64,000 nt of DNA from NCBI RefSeq assembly GCF_025567195.1, contig NZ_JAOQJF010000004.1, positions 87,679 through 151,678 on the forward strand. The letters run 5' to 3'. Positions 41,836 through 52,000 of this stretch are shown here, one piece after another; within the stretch, counting starts at the first letter, position 1; every line of letters begins with the position of its first letter. A program made the translations under genes and the position numbers. Under the pieces are notes generated by a model. That model was not told where the DNA came from. It saw nothing but the letters and a program-made list of their open reading frames with translations, and did not search any database. The DNA comes from Alitiscatomonas aceti (GTDB taxonomy: Bacteria; Bacillota; Clostridia; Lachnospirales; Lachnospiraceae).

Positions 41836-41911
41836 TAGCTGTCGTCTGCTGGCCTGGCAGCGGACCCAGAATATGGAATGTGAAAGATGTGTGAATTTCG
41901 AATAGGATCCA

Positions 41912-41940
41912 TTGACTTTTGACATAATAATCCATAAAAT
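41912..41940 (+). promoter_or_regulatory. Rubrerythrin promoter
   Basis: TTGACT (41912-41917), 17-base spacer, TAAAAT (41935-41940), 40 bases before the start codon. No clear PerR palindrome seen. Confidence 0.65.
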
Positions 41941-41979
41941 AAAAATGTCAGTAAAAACATTCTTATGGAGGGAATTGCA

Positions 41980-42513
41980 ATGGAATTAAAAGGAAGTAAG
42001 ACAGAGCAGAATCTGATCGCTGCATTTGCCGGCGAGTCCCAGGCCAGGAACAAGTATACGTATTTTGCCAGCGTCGCAAAAAAAGAAGGCTATGAGCAGA
42101 TCGCCGCGATCTTCCAGGAAACGGCAGATAATGAAAAAGAGCACGCCAAAATGTGGTTCAAGGAATTATCCCTCCTGGGAAATACAGCAGAGAACTTAAA
42201 AGCCGCTGCAGCCGGAGAGAACTATGAGTGGACCGATATGTACAAGACCTTTGCCCAGGAGGCGGAGGCCGAAGGCTTTACAGCTCTGGCCCATAAGTTC
42301 CGTATGGTGGCGGAGATCGAAAAGACCCATGAGGAGCGGTATTTAAAGCTTCTTGAGAACGTGGAGATGAAAAAGGTCTTTGAAAAGAGTGAAGAGGTGA
42401 TGTGGGTGTGCAGGAACTGCGGCCATATCGTAATTGGGAAAAAGGCCCCGGCAGTCTGTCCGGTCTGCGCCCATCCCCAGAGCTTCTTTGAAGTAAAGGC
42501 AGAGAATTATTAA
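41980..42513 (+). CDS. rbr: Rubrerythrin
   Basis: Predicted 177-residue rubrerythrin, a cytoplasmic peroxidase that protects anaerobes. The diiron four-helix domain has AAFAGESQARNKY and ETADNEKEHAKMW with its Glu/His ligands, then AEIEKTHEERY; the C-terminal rubredoxin domain has CRNCG and CPVC Cys4. ATG 41980 has GGAGGG upstream; an ATG 15 bases earlier overlaps that site and is less likely. Single-gene unit with its own promoter and terminator, in line with an oxidative-stress-induced gene. Confidence 0.95.
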   Translation: MELKGSKTEQNLIAAFAGESQARNKYTYFASVAKKEGYEQIAAIFQETADNEKEHAKMWFKELSLLGNTAENLKAAAAGENYEWTDMYKTFAQEAEAEGFTALAHKFRMVAEIEKTHEERYLKLLENVEMKKVFEKSEEVMWVCRNCGHIVIGKKAPAVCPVCAHPQSFFEVKAENY

Positions 42514-42519
42514 AAGTGG

Positions 42520-42551
42520 ATCCCCCGGAGCGCGGCCCCGGGGGATTTTTT
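42520..42551 (+). terminator. Rubrerythrin terminator
   Basis: ATCCCCCGG (42520-42528) pairs with CCGGGGGAT (42538-42546), followed by six T. Confidence 0.9.
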
Positions 42552-42618
42552 CGGTCACCAGGTGCTTATATGAAAAGCCGGCTGAAAGCGGGAACCTGGA
42601 GAACCTTTTAAATCCATG

Positions 42619-42647
42619 TTGGCAATTCACAGAAAGTATGATATAAT
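42619..42647 (+). promoter_or_regulatory. Promoter of the pyrH-polC operon
   Basis: TTGGCA (42619-42624), 17-base spacer, TATAAT (42642-42647). It replaces the read-through from tsf that would normally supply this operon. Confidence 0.75.
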
Positions 42648-42672
42648 TTCCTACAAGCAAAAAAGAACGGTT

Positions 42673-42732
42673 CAGCCATGCCCCCTTCCTGCCGCCTGCG
42701 GCGGACAGGAAGCGCCGGATCCCTGATGGCTG
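42673..42732 (+). other. Structured leader of pyrH
   Basis: Outer stem CAGCCAT (42673-42679) with ATGGCTG (42726-42732); inner stem CTTCCTG-CCGCC (42685-42696) with GGCGG-A-CAGGAAG (42700-42712). No T-run follows, so it is not a terminator. I could not match it to a known riboswitch or protein-binding leader. Confidence 0.55.
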
Positions 42733-42768
42733 GACGGTTACAACAAAATACATAGGAGAGCGCAGAGA

Positions 42769-43473
42769 ATGAAAATGAAACGCGTTTTTTTAAAGCTCAG
42801 CGGCGAAGCGCTGGCTGGTCCGAAAAAAACAGGTTTTGACGAGGATACGGTAAAAGAGGTTGCAAGACAGGTGAAGCTTTCGGTGGATGCCGGCGTCCAG
42901 GTGGGCATCGTCATCGGCGGAGGAAACTTCTGGAGAGGCCGTACCAGCGACGCCATCGACCGTACCAAGGCGGACCAGATCGGAATGTTAGCTACCGTCA
43001 TGAACTGTATTTACGTATCTGAGATCTTCCGGAACACTGGAATGAAGACCCAGATCTTAACCCCCTTTGAGTGCGGCTCTATGACAAAGCTGTTTTCCAA
43101 GGACCGGGCCAATAAATACTTTGAAAGAGGCATGGTAGTATTTTTCGCCGGAGGGATCGGACATCCCTATTTCTCCACGGATACGACCATCACACTGCGG
43201 GCCATTGAGATGGATGCGGACTGCATTCTCCTGGCCAAGGCCATTGACGGCGTTTATGACAGCGATCCCAGGGTCAATCCGGCTGCGAAAAAGTACGATA
43301 CAGTCTCCATCCAGGAAGTGATCGACAAGCAGTTAGCAGTGGTGGACCTGACGGCGTCCATCATGTGCATGGAGCATAAAATGCCCATGGCCGTATTCTC
43401 CTTAAACGAGGAAAACGGCATCGCCAATGCCATGCAGGGAAATATTAACGGTACCATCGTTACCGTTTCATAA
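42769..43473 (+). CDS. pyrH: UMP kinase
   Basis: Predicted 234-residue UMP kinase of the amino-acid kinase fold (UMP to UDP). FLKLSGEALAGPKKTGFD at the start, VIGGGNFWRGRT, FAGGIGHPYFSTDTTITLRA and DGVYDSDPRVNP are the standard motifs. Usually the neighbour of tsf; here first gene of its own operon behind a promoter and a folded leader. Thirteen bases to frr. Confidence 0.97.
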   Translation: MKMKRVFLKLSGEALAGPKKTGFDEDTVKEVARQVKLSVDAGVQVGIVIGGGNFWRGRTSDAIDRTKADQIGMLATVMNCIYVSEIFRNTGMKTQILTPFECGSMTKLFSKDRANKYFERGMVVFFAGGIGHPYFSTDTTITLRAIEMDADCILLAKAIDGVYDSDPRVNPAAKKYDTVSIQEVIDKQLAVVDLTASIMCMEHKMPMAVFSLNEENGIANAMQGNINGTIVTVS

Positions 43474-43485
43474 CAGGAGGTTATT

Positions 43486-44040
43486 ATGAAAGAACAGTTA
43501 AAGATCTACGAAGAAAAGATGGATAAGACCATTGACAGCCTGATGAATGATTACGCCTCCATTCGTGCCGGACGCGCCAATCCGCACGTTCTGGATAAGA
43601 TCAAAGTAGACTATTATGGAACTCCGACCCCGATCCAGCAGGTGGGAAATATCTCCGTGCCTGAGGCCCGGATGATCCTGATCCAGCCCTGGGAGAAGAG
43701 CCTGTTAAAGGCCATTGAAAAAGCGATCCAGACCTCGGATCTGGGCATCAATCCCAACAACGACGGTTCCTGCATCCGCCTGATCTTCCCAGAGCTCACC
43801 GAGGACAGACGTAAGGAGCTGGCCAAGGATGTAAAGAAGAAGGGCGAGAATGCCAAGGTGGCAGTCCGCAATATCCGCCGCGATGCCAACGATACCTTTA
43901 AGAAGATGGAAAAGAACGATGAGATCTCTGAGGACGATTTAAAGGATGCTGAGGAAAAGATTCAGAAGATCACCGACAAGGCCATCGAGAAGATCGACAA
44001 GGCTGTGGAGAACAAAACGAAAGAGATCCTTACAGTATAA
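43486..44040 (+). CDS. frr: Ribosome recycling factor
   Basis: Predicted 184-residue RRF, which with EF-G splits post-termination ribosomes. DYASIRAGRANPHVLDKI, VDYYGTPTPIQQVGNISVPE and DRRKELAKDVKKKGENAKVA are family signatures. ACAGGAGG precedes the ATG. A hairpin follows before uppS. Confidence 0.97.
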   Translation: MKEQLKIYEEKMDKTIDSLMNDYASIRAGRANPHVLDKIKVDYYGTPTPIQQVGNISVPEARMILIQPWEKSLLKAIEKAIQTSDLGINPNNDGSCIRLIFPELTEDRRKELAKDVKKKGENAKVAVRNIRRDANDTFKKMEKNDEISEDDLKDAEEKIQKITDKAIEKIDKAVENKTKEILTV

Positions 44041-44049
44041 GATAAGATC

Positions 44050-44082
44050 ACAGGGGGCAGGGAAACCTGGCCCCTGTCTTTT
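44050..44082 (+). terminator. Hairpin between frr and uppS
   Basis: ACAGGGG/CCCCTGT outer and CAGG/CCTG inner stems with GAAA loop, then CTTTT. Weak U tract, so probably an attenuator or stability element, since downstream genes lack another promoter. Confidence 0.5.
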
Positions 44083-44117
44083 GAAATCCGGCCAAGGATG
44101 CCGGACGGGAGGAAAGA

Positions 44118-44846
44118 ATGGAAGAAAATCTCAAGATTCCTGCCCACGTGGCGCTGATCCTGGATGGAAACGGCCGCTGGGCGAAAAAACGGGGCCTTCC
44201 CCGGCAGCTGGGCCATAAAAAGGGCTGCGAAACTGTGGAACAGATCGTAGAAGATGCAGCCAGACTGGGGATCCGGTACCTGACGGTCTATGGCTTTTCC
44301 ACAGAAAACTGGAAACGGCCGGCAGAGGAAGTGGGAGCCCTGATGCAGCTGTTCCGGTATTATGCAAAACGGCTTTTAAAGATCGCCAAGGCCAATAATG
44401 TGCGGGTAAGGATGATCGGAGAGAGGAGCCGGTTTGCGCCGGATATCGTAGAGGGGATCGACAGCCTGGAACGGGAGACAAAGGACAATACAGGCCTTAC
44501 CTTTGTGATCGCCGTCAATTACGGGAGCCGGGATGAGATCACCAGGGCTGTAAAAAAGGTCATGGAGGATGTGAAGGCCGGAAGGATCACCGAGGAGGAG
44601 ATGACGGAAAGCCGGTTTGCCTCCTATCTGGATACTGCCGGGATCCCGGATCCGGATCTTCTGATCCGCACCAGCGGGGAGCTGCGTCTTTCCAATTACC
44701 TGCTCTGGCAGCTTGCTTATTCGGAACTTTATGTGACCGACTGCCTCTGGCCGGATTTTAACAAAGAGGAATTACTGGAGGCCATCCGCCAGTATAATAA
44801 GAGAGACCGCCGGTTCGGCGGCGTTTCCCAGACGGAGAAGAAGTAA
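44118..44846 (+). CDS. uppS: Isoprenyl transferase (undecaprenyl diphosphate synthase)
   Basis: Predicted 242-residue cis-prenyltransferase making undecaprenyl diphosphate, the lipid carrier needed for peptidoglycan and for the polysaccharide encoded in this window. ALILDGNGRWAKKRGLPR holds the catalytic Asp, GHKKGCETVEQIV, YGFSTENWKRP and the C-terminal LLIRTSGELRLSNYLLWQ follow. GGGAGGAAAG precedes ATG. Confidence 0.95.
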   Translation: MEENLKIPAHVALILDGNGRWAKKRGLPRQLGHKKGCETVEQIVEDAARLGIRYLTVYGFSTENWKRPAEEVGALMQLFRYYAKRLLKIAKANNVRVRMIGERSRFAPDIVEGIDSLERETKDNTGLTFVIAVNYGSRDEITRAVKKVMEDVKAGRITEEEMTESRFASYLDTAGIPDPDLLIRTSGELRLSNYLLWQLAYSELYVTDCLWPDFNKEELLEAIRQYNKRDRRFGGVSQTEKK

Positions 44847-44857
44847 GGGGTGACAAT

Positions 44858-45664
44858 ATGTTTACGACCAGACTGATCAGCGGGATCGTTTTGGTGATCC
44901 TGGCGGCATTTCTGCTGGTTAAGGGAGGGACGCTTCTGTTCCTGGTGTCCCTGGCAATTTCCCTGATCGGCCTTTTTGAGCTGTACCGGGTCATGAAGAT
45001 CCAAAAGGAGCTGCCGGGCCTGGTGGGCTACGGGGCCGTTCTGGCGTATTATGCCATCGTATGGACTGGCATGGACCGTCATGTGACCTTCCTTGCCATC
45101 GCAGCGCTGATGCTTTTAATGACCATCTATGTGTTTACGTTCCCTAAATTTACCACCGAGCAGATCACGGTGGCCTTTTTCGGGATCTTTTATGTGGGGC
45201 TGATGCTTTCCTACCTGTATCAGGTGCGCTCCATGCCCGACGGAAAATACCTGGTGTGGCTCATCGTTTTAAGCTCCTGGGGCTGTGATACGTGTGCCTA
45301 CTGTGTGGGAATGCTCCTTGGAAAGCATAAGATGGCGCCGAAGCTGAGCCCCAAAAAGACGGTGGAGGGAGCCGTGGGAGGCGTTCTGGGAGCGGCCCTC
45401 CTGGGCTTTTTATACGGCGTATACTTTGAAGGCCATATGGTGGAGCTGGCCCGGCCCGGTGTTATCAGCGCCGCTGCCTGTGCCATTGCGGCTGTGATCT
45501 CCCAGATCGGGGATCTGGCGGCCTCTGCCATCAAACGGAACCACGGCGTCAAGGACTACGGTCATCTGATCCCCGGCCACGGCGGGATCTTAGACCGGTT
45601 CGACAGTATGATCTTTACGGCCCCGGCCATTTACTTTGCAGTGATGTTCCTGGGCTTACGATAA
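44858..45664 (+). CDS. cdsA: Phosphatidate cytidylyltransferase
   Basis: Predicted 268-residue membrane enzyme forming CDP-diacylglycerol from phosphatidate and CTP. About seven or eight helices; the family signature SAIKRNHGVKDYGHLIPGHG-GILDR is complete near residues 225-250, and DTCAYCVGMLLGKHK precedes it. AGGGGTGAC lies before ATG 44858. Confidence 0.95.
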   Translation: MFTTRLISGIVLVILAAFLLVKGGTLLFLVSLAISLIGLFELYRVMKIQKELPGLVGYGAVLAYYAIVWTGMDRHVTFLAIAALMLLMTIYVFTFPKFTTEQITVAFFGIFYVGLMLSYLYQVRSMPDGKYLVWLIVLSSWGCDTCAYCVGMLLGKHKMAPKLSPKKTVEGAVGGVLGAALLGFLYGVYFEGHMVELARPGVISAAACAIAAVISQIGDLAASAIKRNHGVKDYGHLIPGHGGILDRFDSMIFTAPAIYFAVMFLGLR

Positions 45665-45683
45665 GAGAAAGAGGGAAAGCGGA

Positions 45684-46847
45684 ATGAAGACCATAGGGAT
45701 CCTAGGCTCCACCGGCTCCATCGGCACCCAGACCCTGGATGTGGTGCGGGCCAACGGGGATATTTCAGTAAAAGCCATTGCGGCGGGAAGCAATATCAGG
45801 CTCCTGGAGGAGCAGATCCGGGAATTTAATCCGGCTGTCTGCGGCGTCTGGGACGAAGAAAGGGCAGAGGACCTGGCCCTGCGGGTCAGGGATACGGATA
45901 CAAGGATCGTATCCGGCATGGACGGCCTCATGGAGATCGCGGCCATGGACGGATATGAGATCCTGGTGACGGCGGTGGTAGGGATGATCGGAATCCGTCC
46001 CACCATGGCTGCCATTAAGTCGGGAAAGGACATCGCCCTGGCCAATAAAGAAACGCTGGTGACAGCGGGCCATCTCATCGTCCCCCTGGCCAGGGAGCAC
46101 CAGGTGCGCCTTCTTCCGGTGGACAGCGAGCACAGCGCCATTTTCCAGTGCTTAAACGGAGAGCATGGGAATAAGATAGATAAGATCCTTCTGACGGCTT
46201 CCGGAGGCCCCTTCCGGGGCTGGACCAGGAAGCAGATGGAGCGCGTGCAGGTGGAGGATGCCTTAAAGCATCCCAACTGGTCCATGGGAAGAAAGATCAC
46301 CATCGACAGCTCCACAATGGTCAACAAGGGCCTGGAGGTGATGGAGGCCAGGTGGCTCTTTGACGTGGACCTGGACCGGATCCAGGTGGTGGTGCAGCCT
46401 AAAAGCATCATCCATTCCATGGTACAGTTTGAGGACGGGGCCGTCATGGCCCAGTTGGGAACGCCAGATATGAAGCTTCCGATCCAGTACGCCCTGTATT
46501 ATCCGGAGCGGCGGCCCCTGGCCGGGGACCGGCTGGATTTCTGGAAGCTTATGGAGATCGCCTTTGAGAAGCCGGATCCGGAGAATTTCCGCGGCCTGGC
46601 CCTGGCCTATGAGGCCGGAAAGGCCGGAGGCTCCATGCCGGTGGTATTCAACGCGGCCAATGAGTTTGCCGTGGCGGAATTCCTGGACCGCAGGGCCGGA
46701 TACCTGGAGATCACGGATATGATCGCCGAGTCCATGGCCCATCATACAAGGATCAGCCATCCGTCTCTGGAGCAGGTCCTGGAGGCGGAGCAGGAAACGT
46801 ATGAGTTCCTGCGCAGACGGCAGGAAAAGAATAAATTTCAGATATAA
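45684..46847 (+). CDS. dxr: 1-deoxy-D-xylulose 5-phosphate reductoisomerase
   Basis: Predicted 387-residue DXR, the first committed step of the MEP isoprenoid pathway, NADPH-dependent. IGILGSTGSIGTQTLDVV binds NADPH; LANKETLVTAG, LPVDSEHSAIFQ, LTASGGPFRGW and HPNWSMGRKITIDSSTMVNK complete the active site. Together with ispG and uppS it links isoprenoid precursors to the lipid carrier. Confidence 0.97.
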   Translation: MKTIGILGSTGSIGTQTLDVVRANGDISVKAIAAGSNIRLLEEQIREFNPAVCGVWDEERAEDLALRVRDTDTRIVSGMDGLMEIAAMDGYEILVTAVVGMIGIRPTMAAIKSGKDIALANKETLVTAGHLIVPLAREHQVRLLPVDSEHSAIFQCLNGEHGNKIDKILLTASGGPFRGWTRKQMERVQVEDALKHPNWSMGRKITIDSSTMVNKGLEVMEARWLFDVDLDRIQVVVQPKSIIHSMVQFEDGAVMAQLGTPDMKLPIQYALYYPERRPLAGDRLDFWKLMEIAFEKPDPENFRGLALAYEAGKAGGSMPVVFNAANEFAVAEFLDRRAGYLEITDMIAESMAHHTRISHPSLEQVLEAEQETYEFLRRRQEKNKFQI

Positions 46848-46859
46848 TGGAGGGACAGC

Positions 46860-47939
46860 GTGATACTGGCACTGGTTGTCTTAAGTGTGATAGTTTTATT
46901 CCATGAGTTCGGCCATTTTCTTCTGGCCAGGCTTAATGGGATCACTGTGGTGGAGTTTTCCCTTGGATTTGGTCCCCGGCTCCTTTCCCATGTGAGTAAA
47001 AAAAGCGGGACCAGATATTCCTGGAAGCTGTTCCCCTTTGGCGGCTCCTGCGCCATGCTGGGGGAATTTGGCGACGAAGAGGGAGAGAATGACCCGGAGG
47101 ACGGAAGCGGAGTCTCGTTTTTCTCAAGATCCCCGGCAGCCCGGATGTCCGTGGTGGCCGCAGGCCCGGTCTTTAATTTTATCCTGGCCTTTGTATTCGC
47201 CATGGTCATCGTATCCTGGTCCGGTTATGATCCGGCAAGGATCCAGGAGGTGACGCCGGGCCAGGCGGCGGATGCGGCAGGGCTTAAGGCCGGAGATGTG
47301 ATCACAAAGATCGGCGGCCGCCGGGTGATGATCGCCAGGGATGTGGTTCTTAAGATGCTGGTAAACGGGAACCGGGACATTACGGTGCAGTATGACCGGA
47401 TGGACGGAGAGACTGGAAAATGGGAGAGCCATGAGGCGTTCCTGGATGCGGATCTTTTTACGCTCCAGAACGGCCGGTATCTGACCGGGATCCAGTTTTC
47501 CGGCTACGAGTCCCTGGGCTTTAACATCCCGAAGATCATAAAATACGGAGCCGCAGAAGTACGGTACGCAGTGCTTACTGTGGTGGACAGCTTAAAGGAG
47601 CTGGTAAAGGGCCGGATAAGCGCCGACGACATTGCAGGTCCGGTGCGTATCGTCTCCATCATCGACGATACGGTGGACCAGGTGCGGCCCTATGGCCTGG
47701 TAACGGTGTTTATGAACATCCTGAATCTGATGGTGATGTTTTCCGCCAATCTGGGCGTCATGAACCTGCTGCCGTTCCCGGCCCTGGACGGAGGCCGTCT
47801 GGTGTTCCTCGCCTACGAGCTGGCGGCGAAAAAGCCGGTGGACCAGAGGATCGAGGGCGCGGTGAACATGGCCGGAATGGCGCTTCTCATGGCCTTTATG
47901 GTGTTTGTGCTGCTTAACGATGTGAGATTCCTTATGTAA
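46860..47939 (+). CDS. rseP: RIP metalloprotease RseP
   Basis: Predicted 359-residue site-2 protease of the inner membrane. The zinc motif HEFGH is at residues 18-22 and the second motif NLLPFPALDGGR near residue 304; a single PDZ domain (about 125-200) lies between. In Firmicutes it cleaves anti-sigma factors or signal-peptide remnants. Start is GTG 46860 with GGAGGGAC upstream, since the first helix carrying HEFGH follows at once. Confidence 0.93.
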   Translation: MILALVVLSVIVLFHEFGHFLLARLNGITVVEFSLGFGPRLLSHVSKKSGTRYSWKLFPFGGSCAMLGEFGDEEGENDPEDGSGVSFFSRSPAARMSVVAAGPVFNFILAFVFAMVIVSWSGYDPARIQEVTPGQAADAAGLKAGDVITKIGGRRVMIARDVVLKMLVNGNRDITVQYDRMDGETGKWESHEAFLDADLFTLQNGRYLTGIQFSGYESLGFNIPKIIKYGAAEVRYAVLTVVDSLKELVKGRISADDIAGPVRIVSIIDDTVDQVRPYGLVTVFMNILNLMVMFSANLGVMNLLPFPALDGGRLVFLAYELAAKKPVDQRIEGAVNMAGMALLMAFMVFVLLNDVRFLM

Positions 47940-47984
47940 GGCCGCCGGTCTGCAAGGCGGTCCGTGGAAAGTTTGGAGGATTTT

Positions 47985-49052
47985 ATGTACAGGGAAAATA
48001 CGAAGGTGATCCGGATCGGAGATAAGGTGATCGGCGGAGGGAATCCGGTGCTGATCCAGTCCATGTGCAATACGAAAACAGAGGATGTGGAGGCCACGGT
48101 GGACCAGATCCTTAAGCTGGAGGCCGCCGGCTGTGACATCATCCGGGTGGCGGTGCCCACCATGGAGGCGGCTGACGCCATCCGCCGGATCAAACGGGAG
48201 ATCCATATCCCTCTGGTGGCGGATATCCATTTTGATTACCGGCTTGCCATTGCCGCTATGGAAAGCGGTGCTGATAAGATCCGGATCAATCCGGGGAACA
48301 TCGGCGCCAGGGAGCGGGTCAAGGCCGTGGTGGATAAGGCGAAGGAGTATAACATCCCCATCCGGGTGGGAGTCAACAGCGGCTCCCTGGAGAAGGAGCT
48401 GGTGGAACGGTACGGGGGAGTCACGGCGGAGGCCCTGGTGGAGAGCGCAAAAAGGGAGGTCCAGGTCATCGAGGAGCTGGGCTACGATAATCTGGTGGTG
48501 AGCATCAAGTCCTCAGATGTGATGATGTGCGTCAAAGCCCATGAGCTTCTGGCCAGGGACTGCCGGTATCCCCTCCATGTGGGGATCACCGAGTCGGGGA
48601 CCCTGCTTTCTGGAAATATTAAATCCTCTGTGGGCCTGGGGATCATCCTCTATGAGGGCATTGGGGACACCATCCGTGTTTCCCTGACCGGGGATCCCGT
48701 GGAGGAGATAAAGAGCGCCAAGCTGATCCTCAAGGCGCTGAAGCTGAGGACGGGCGGCATCGAGGTGGTCTCCTGCCCCACCTGCGGGCGCACCAGGATC
48801 GACCTCATCGGCCTGGCCACCCGGGTGGAGGAAATGGTGGCGGATATCGACCTGGATGTGAAGGTAGCCGTCATGGGCTGTGTGGTCAACGGACCGGGAG
48901 AGGCCAGGGAGGCAGATATCGGAATTGCCGGAGGCATTGGCGAGGGCCTGCTCATTAAGAAGGGGCAGATCCTTAAGAAGCTGCCGGAGGATGAGCTTCT
49001 GCCGGCTCTGCGGGCGGAGCTTCTGGCCATGAAGGAAGCAAAGGGAGAATAA
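47985..49052 (+). CDS. ispG: 4-hydroxy-3-methylbut-2-en-1-yl diphosphate synthase
   Basis: Predicted 355-residue iron-sulfur enzyme of the MEP pathway. The TIM barrel starts with VLIQSMCNTKTEDVEAT; the [4Fe-4S] ligands are in SCPTCGRTRID and MGCVVNGPGEAREADIGI. GGAGGA precedes ATG 47985; an in-frame ATG seven codons earlier is ruled out by that site. It overlaps polC by one base. Confidence 0.96.
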   Translation: MYRENTKVIRIGDKVIGGGNPVLIQSMCNTKTEDVEATVDQILKLEAAGCDIIRVAVPTMEAADAIRRIKREIHIPLVADIHFDYRLAIAAMESGADKIRINPGNIGARERVKAVVDKAKEYNIPIRVGVNSGSLEKELVERYGGVTAEALVESAKREVQVIEELGYDNLVVSIKSSDVMMCVKAHELLARDCRYPLHVGITESGTLLSGNIKSSVGLGIILYEGIGDTIRVSLTGDPVEEIKSAKLILKALKLRTGGIEVVSCPTCGRTRIDLIGLATRVEEMVADIDLDVKVAVMGCVVNGPGEAREADIGIAGGIGEGLLIKKGQILKKLPEDELLPALRAELLAMKEAKGE

Positions 49053-52000
49053 TGGAAAAACCGTTTCTGGAAGTATTTCCGGGACTGCATATCGGCGAAG
49101 AATTAAAGGAGCTTCTAAAGCTGGTCATGGTGGAAAAGGTATCCATGCCAAAGGACAGAAGCTCTCTTCGCATCTATATCGTAAGTCCCAGACTGATCCA
49201 TAAAAAGAATATTTACAGCATGGAGGATGGGATCGCAAAACAGCTCTTCCCCGGCCGCTCCATCACCGTGAAGATCCTTGAAAAATACCGCCTTTCGGCC
49301 CAGTATACGCCGGAAAAGCTGTACCAGGTCTACAAGGACAGCATCCTGATGGAGTTTAAGAATTTTGGCATGATCGAATACAATATCCTACGCCGGGCGG
49401 AAACGGCCTTTGAGGCAGAGGATACCATGGTCATGACCATCGAGGACAATCTGATCTACCGGGAACGCTCAAAGGAAGTGGGGCGGATCCTGGAAAAGAT
49501 CTTTACAGAGCGGTGCGGCCTTCCGGCAGAGGTAAGGTTTTCCTTCACAAAGGCAGAGAAGGAGAGACGGGACGACTTTGACGAGGAGGCGGCCCTGGCG
49601 GCCCTTCTGGCGTCCCACGTCCAGGATATGGGCGGCGGGCAGGAGGAAACGGCAGGCTCCCGGGGCCAGGAGGAAGACCATGGCGGTCCAGGCGGGGGGA
49701 GCGCCCCGGCCAAGGATCAAAAGCCCGGCTCCCGGACCTTTACAAAAAAGAGCTTTGGAGAGAAAAAAACTGCCGGAGGAAAAGGGAATCCCGGCAGCGG
49801 GGCCGGAAGCGGCGGCTTCCAGGGCGGCCAGAACGGCTCTGGCTCCGGCTTTAAGCGGGACGGCGGCCGGGGAGGAAGAATGCCCTACCGGAAGTCGGAG
49901 AATCCAGATGTACTTTACGGCCGCGATTTCGAGGGCGAGACCATGGAGATCCATGAGATCGCCGGAGAGATCGGCGAGGTGGTCTTACGGGGAAAGATCA
50001 TCCGGGTGGAAAAAAGGGAGCTTAGAAGCGGCAGCAAGATGATGATCTTTGATCTCACCGACTTCACCGACAGCATCACCATCAAGATGTTCCTGAGAGA
50101 GGACCAGGAGGCCGACGCCGACGAGGCCATAAAGCAGGGGAAGTTCATAAAGCTCAAGGGGATCACCACCATCGACCGGTTCGACGGCGAGCTGACCGTG
50201 GGATCCATCACTGGGATCAAAAAGTGCGAGGATTTTACCACCCGGCGGGTGGACAACGCGCCGGTGAAGCGGGTGGAGCTCCACTGTCATACGAAAATGA
50301 GCGACATGGACGGCGTTTCTGAGGTAAAGGATATCATAAAACGGGCAAAGCAGTGGGGAATGCCGGCCCTGGCTGTGACTGACCACGGCTGCGTCCAGGC
50401 CTTCCCGGACGCCAGCCATGCCCTGGATAAGGGCGATGCCTTCAAGGTCCTTTACGGGGTCGAGGGCTACCTGGTGGACGATATGAAGGAGATCGTGGAG
50501 AACTCTGAAAACCAGAGCCTGGACGGCGCTTTTGTGGTATTTGACATTGAGACCACCGGCTTTTCCCCTGTGAAGAATAAGATCATTGAGATCGGAGCCG
50601 TAAGGGTGGAAAACGGGGTGATCACAGACCGCATGGACGAGTTTGTGGACCCGGAGGTGCCCATTCCCTTTGAGATTGAACGGCTCACAGGCATAAACGA
50701 TGCCATGGTCATGGGAGCCGAGACCATCGGCCCGGTCCTGGGGCGGTTTCTGGAGTTTTGCCGGGGAGCGGTGCTGGTGGCCCACAACGCGTCCTTTGAC
50801 GTGGGCTTCATCAGCCACAATGCCTCCGTTCTGGGATATGAATTCCATCCCACGGTCATGGATACGGTGGCCCTGGCCCGGGTGCTCCTTCCCAATCTGA
50901 ACCGGTATAAGCTGGATACGGTGGCCAAGGCGTTAAATGTATCCCTGGAGAACCACCACCGGGCCGTGGACGATGCGGAGGCCACGGCAGGAATTTTCCT
51001 GAAATTCGTGGAAATGTTAAAAAAACAGCATGGTATGGAGACCCTGGACGATCTGAACGTCTTTAACCAGGCGGAGGATTCGGCTATCATGAAAATGCCC
51101 ACCTACCATGTGATCATCCTGGCAAAAAACGACCTGGGCCGGGTGAACCTGTACCGGCTGGTGTCCTGGTCCCATGTGCGGTTCTTTTCCAGACGGCCCA
51201 GGATCCCCAAGAGCCTTTTAAACCAGTACCGGGAGGGACTGATCATCGGCTCGGCCTGCGAAGCCGGGGAGCTTTACCAGGCCATCCTGCGGGGAGGCAC
51301 TGACGCGGAGCTCCAGCGGCTGGTACGGTTTTATGACTATCTGGAGATCCAGCCCCTGGGCAACGACATGTTCATGCTGCGGGATGAAAAGAGCACCGTA
51401 AAGACCGTGGAGGATCTGAAGGAGATCAACCGGAAGATCGTGCGCCTGGGGGAGCAGTGCGGAAAGCCTGTGTGCGCCACCTGCGACGTCCATTTCCTGG
51501 ATCCGGAGGACGAGATCTACCGGAGGATCCTCATGGCCGGCATGGGCTTTAAGGACAGCGACGAGCAGGCCCCCCTATATCTGCGCACCACGGAGGAAAT
51601 GCTCGCAGAGTTCGATTACCTGGGCAGCGATCTGGCCTATGAGGTGGTGGTCGCCAATACCAGGAAGATCGCCGATATGTGCGAGCCCATCGCTCCGGTG
51701 CGGCCGGATAAGTGTCCGCCTGTCATTGAAAATTCTGACGAGACCCTGAGGAACATCTGCTACAACCGTGCCCATGAAATGTACGGGGAAAACCTTCCGA
51801 AGATCGTGACGGACCGGCTGGAGCGGGAGCTGACCTCCATTATCTCCAATGGATTTGCCGTCATGTATATCATTGCCCAGAAACTGGTGTGGAAGTCCAA
51901 TGAGGACGGATATCTGGTGGGCTCCCGGGGCTCCGTGGGTTCGTCCTTTGTGGCCACCATGTCGGGGATCACGGAGGTAAACCCCTTAAGTCCTCATTAT

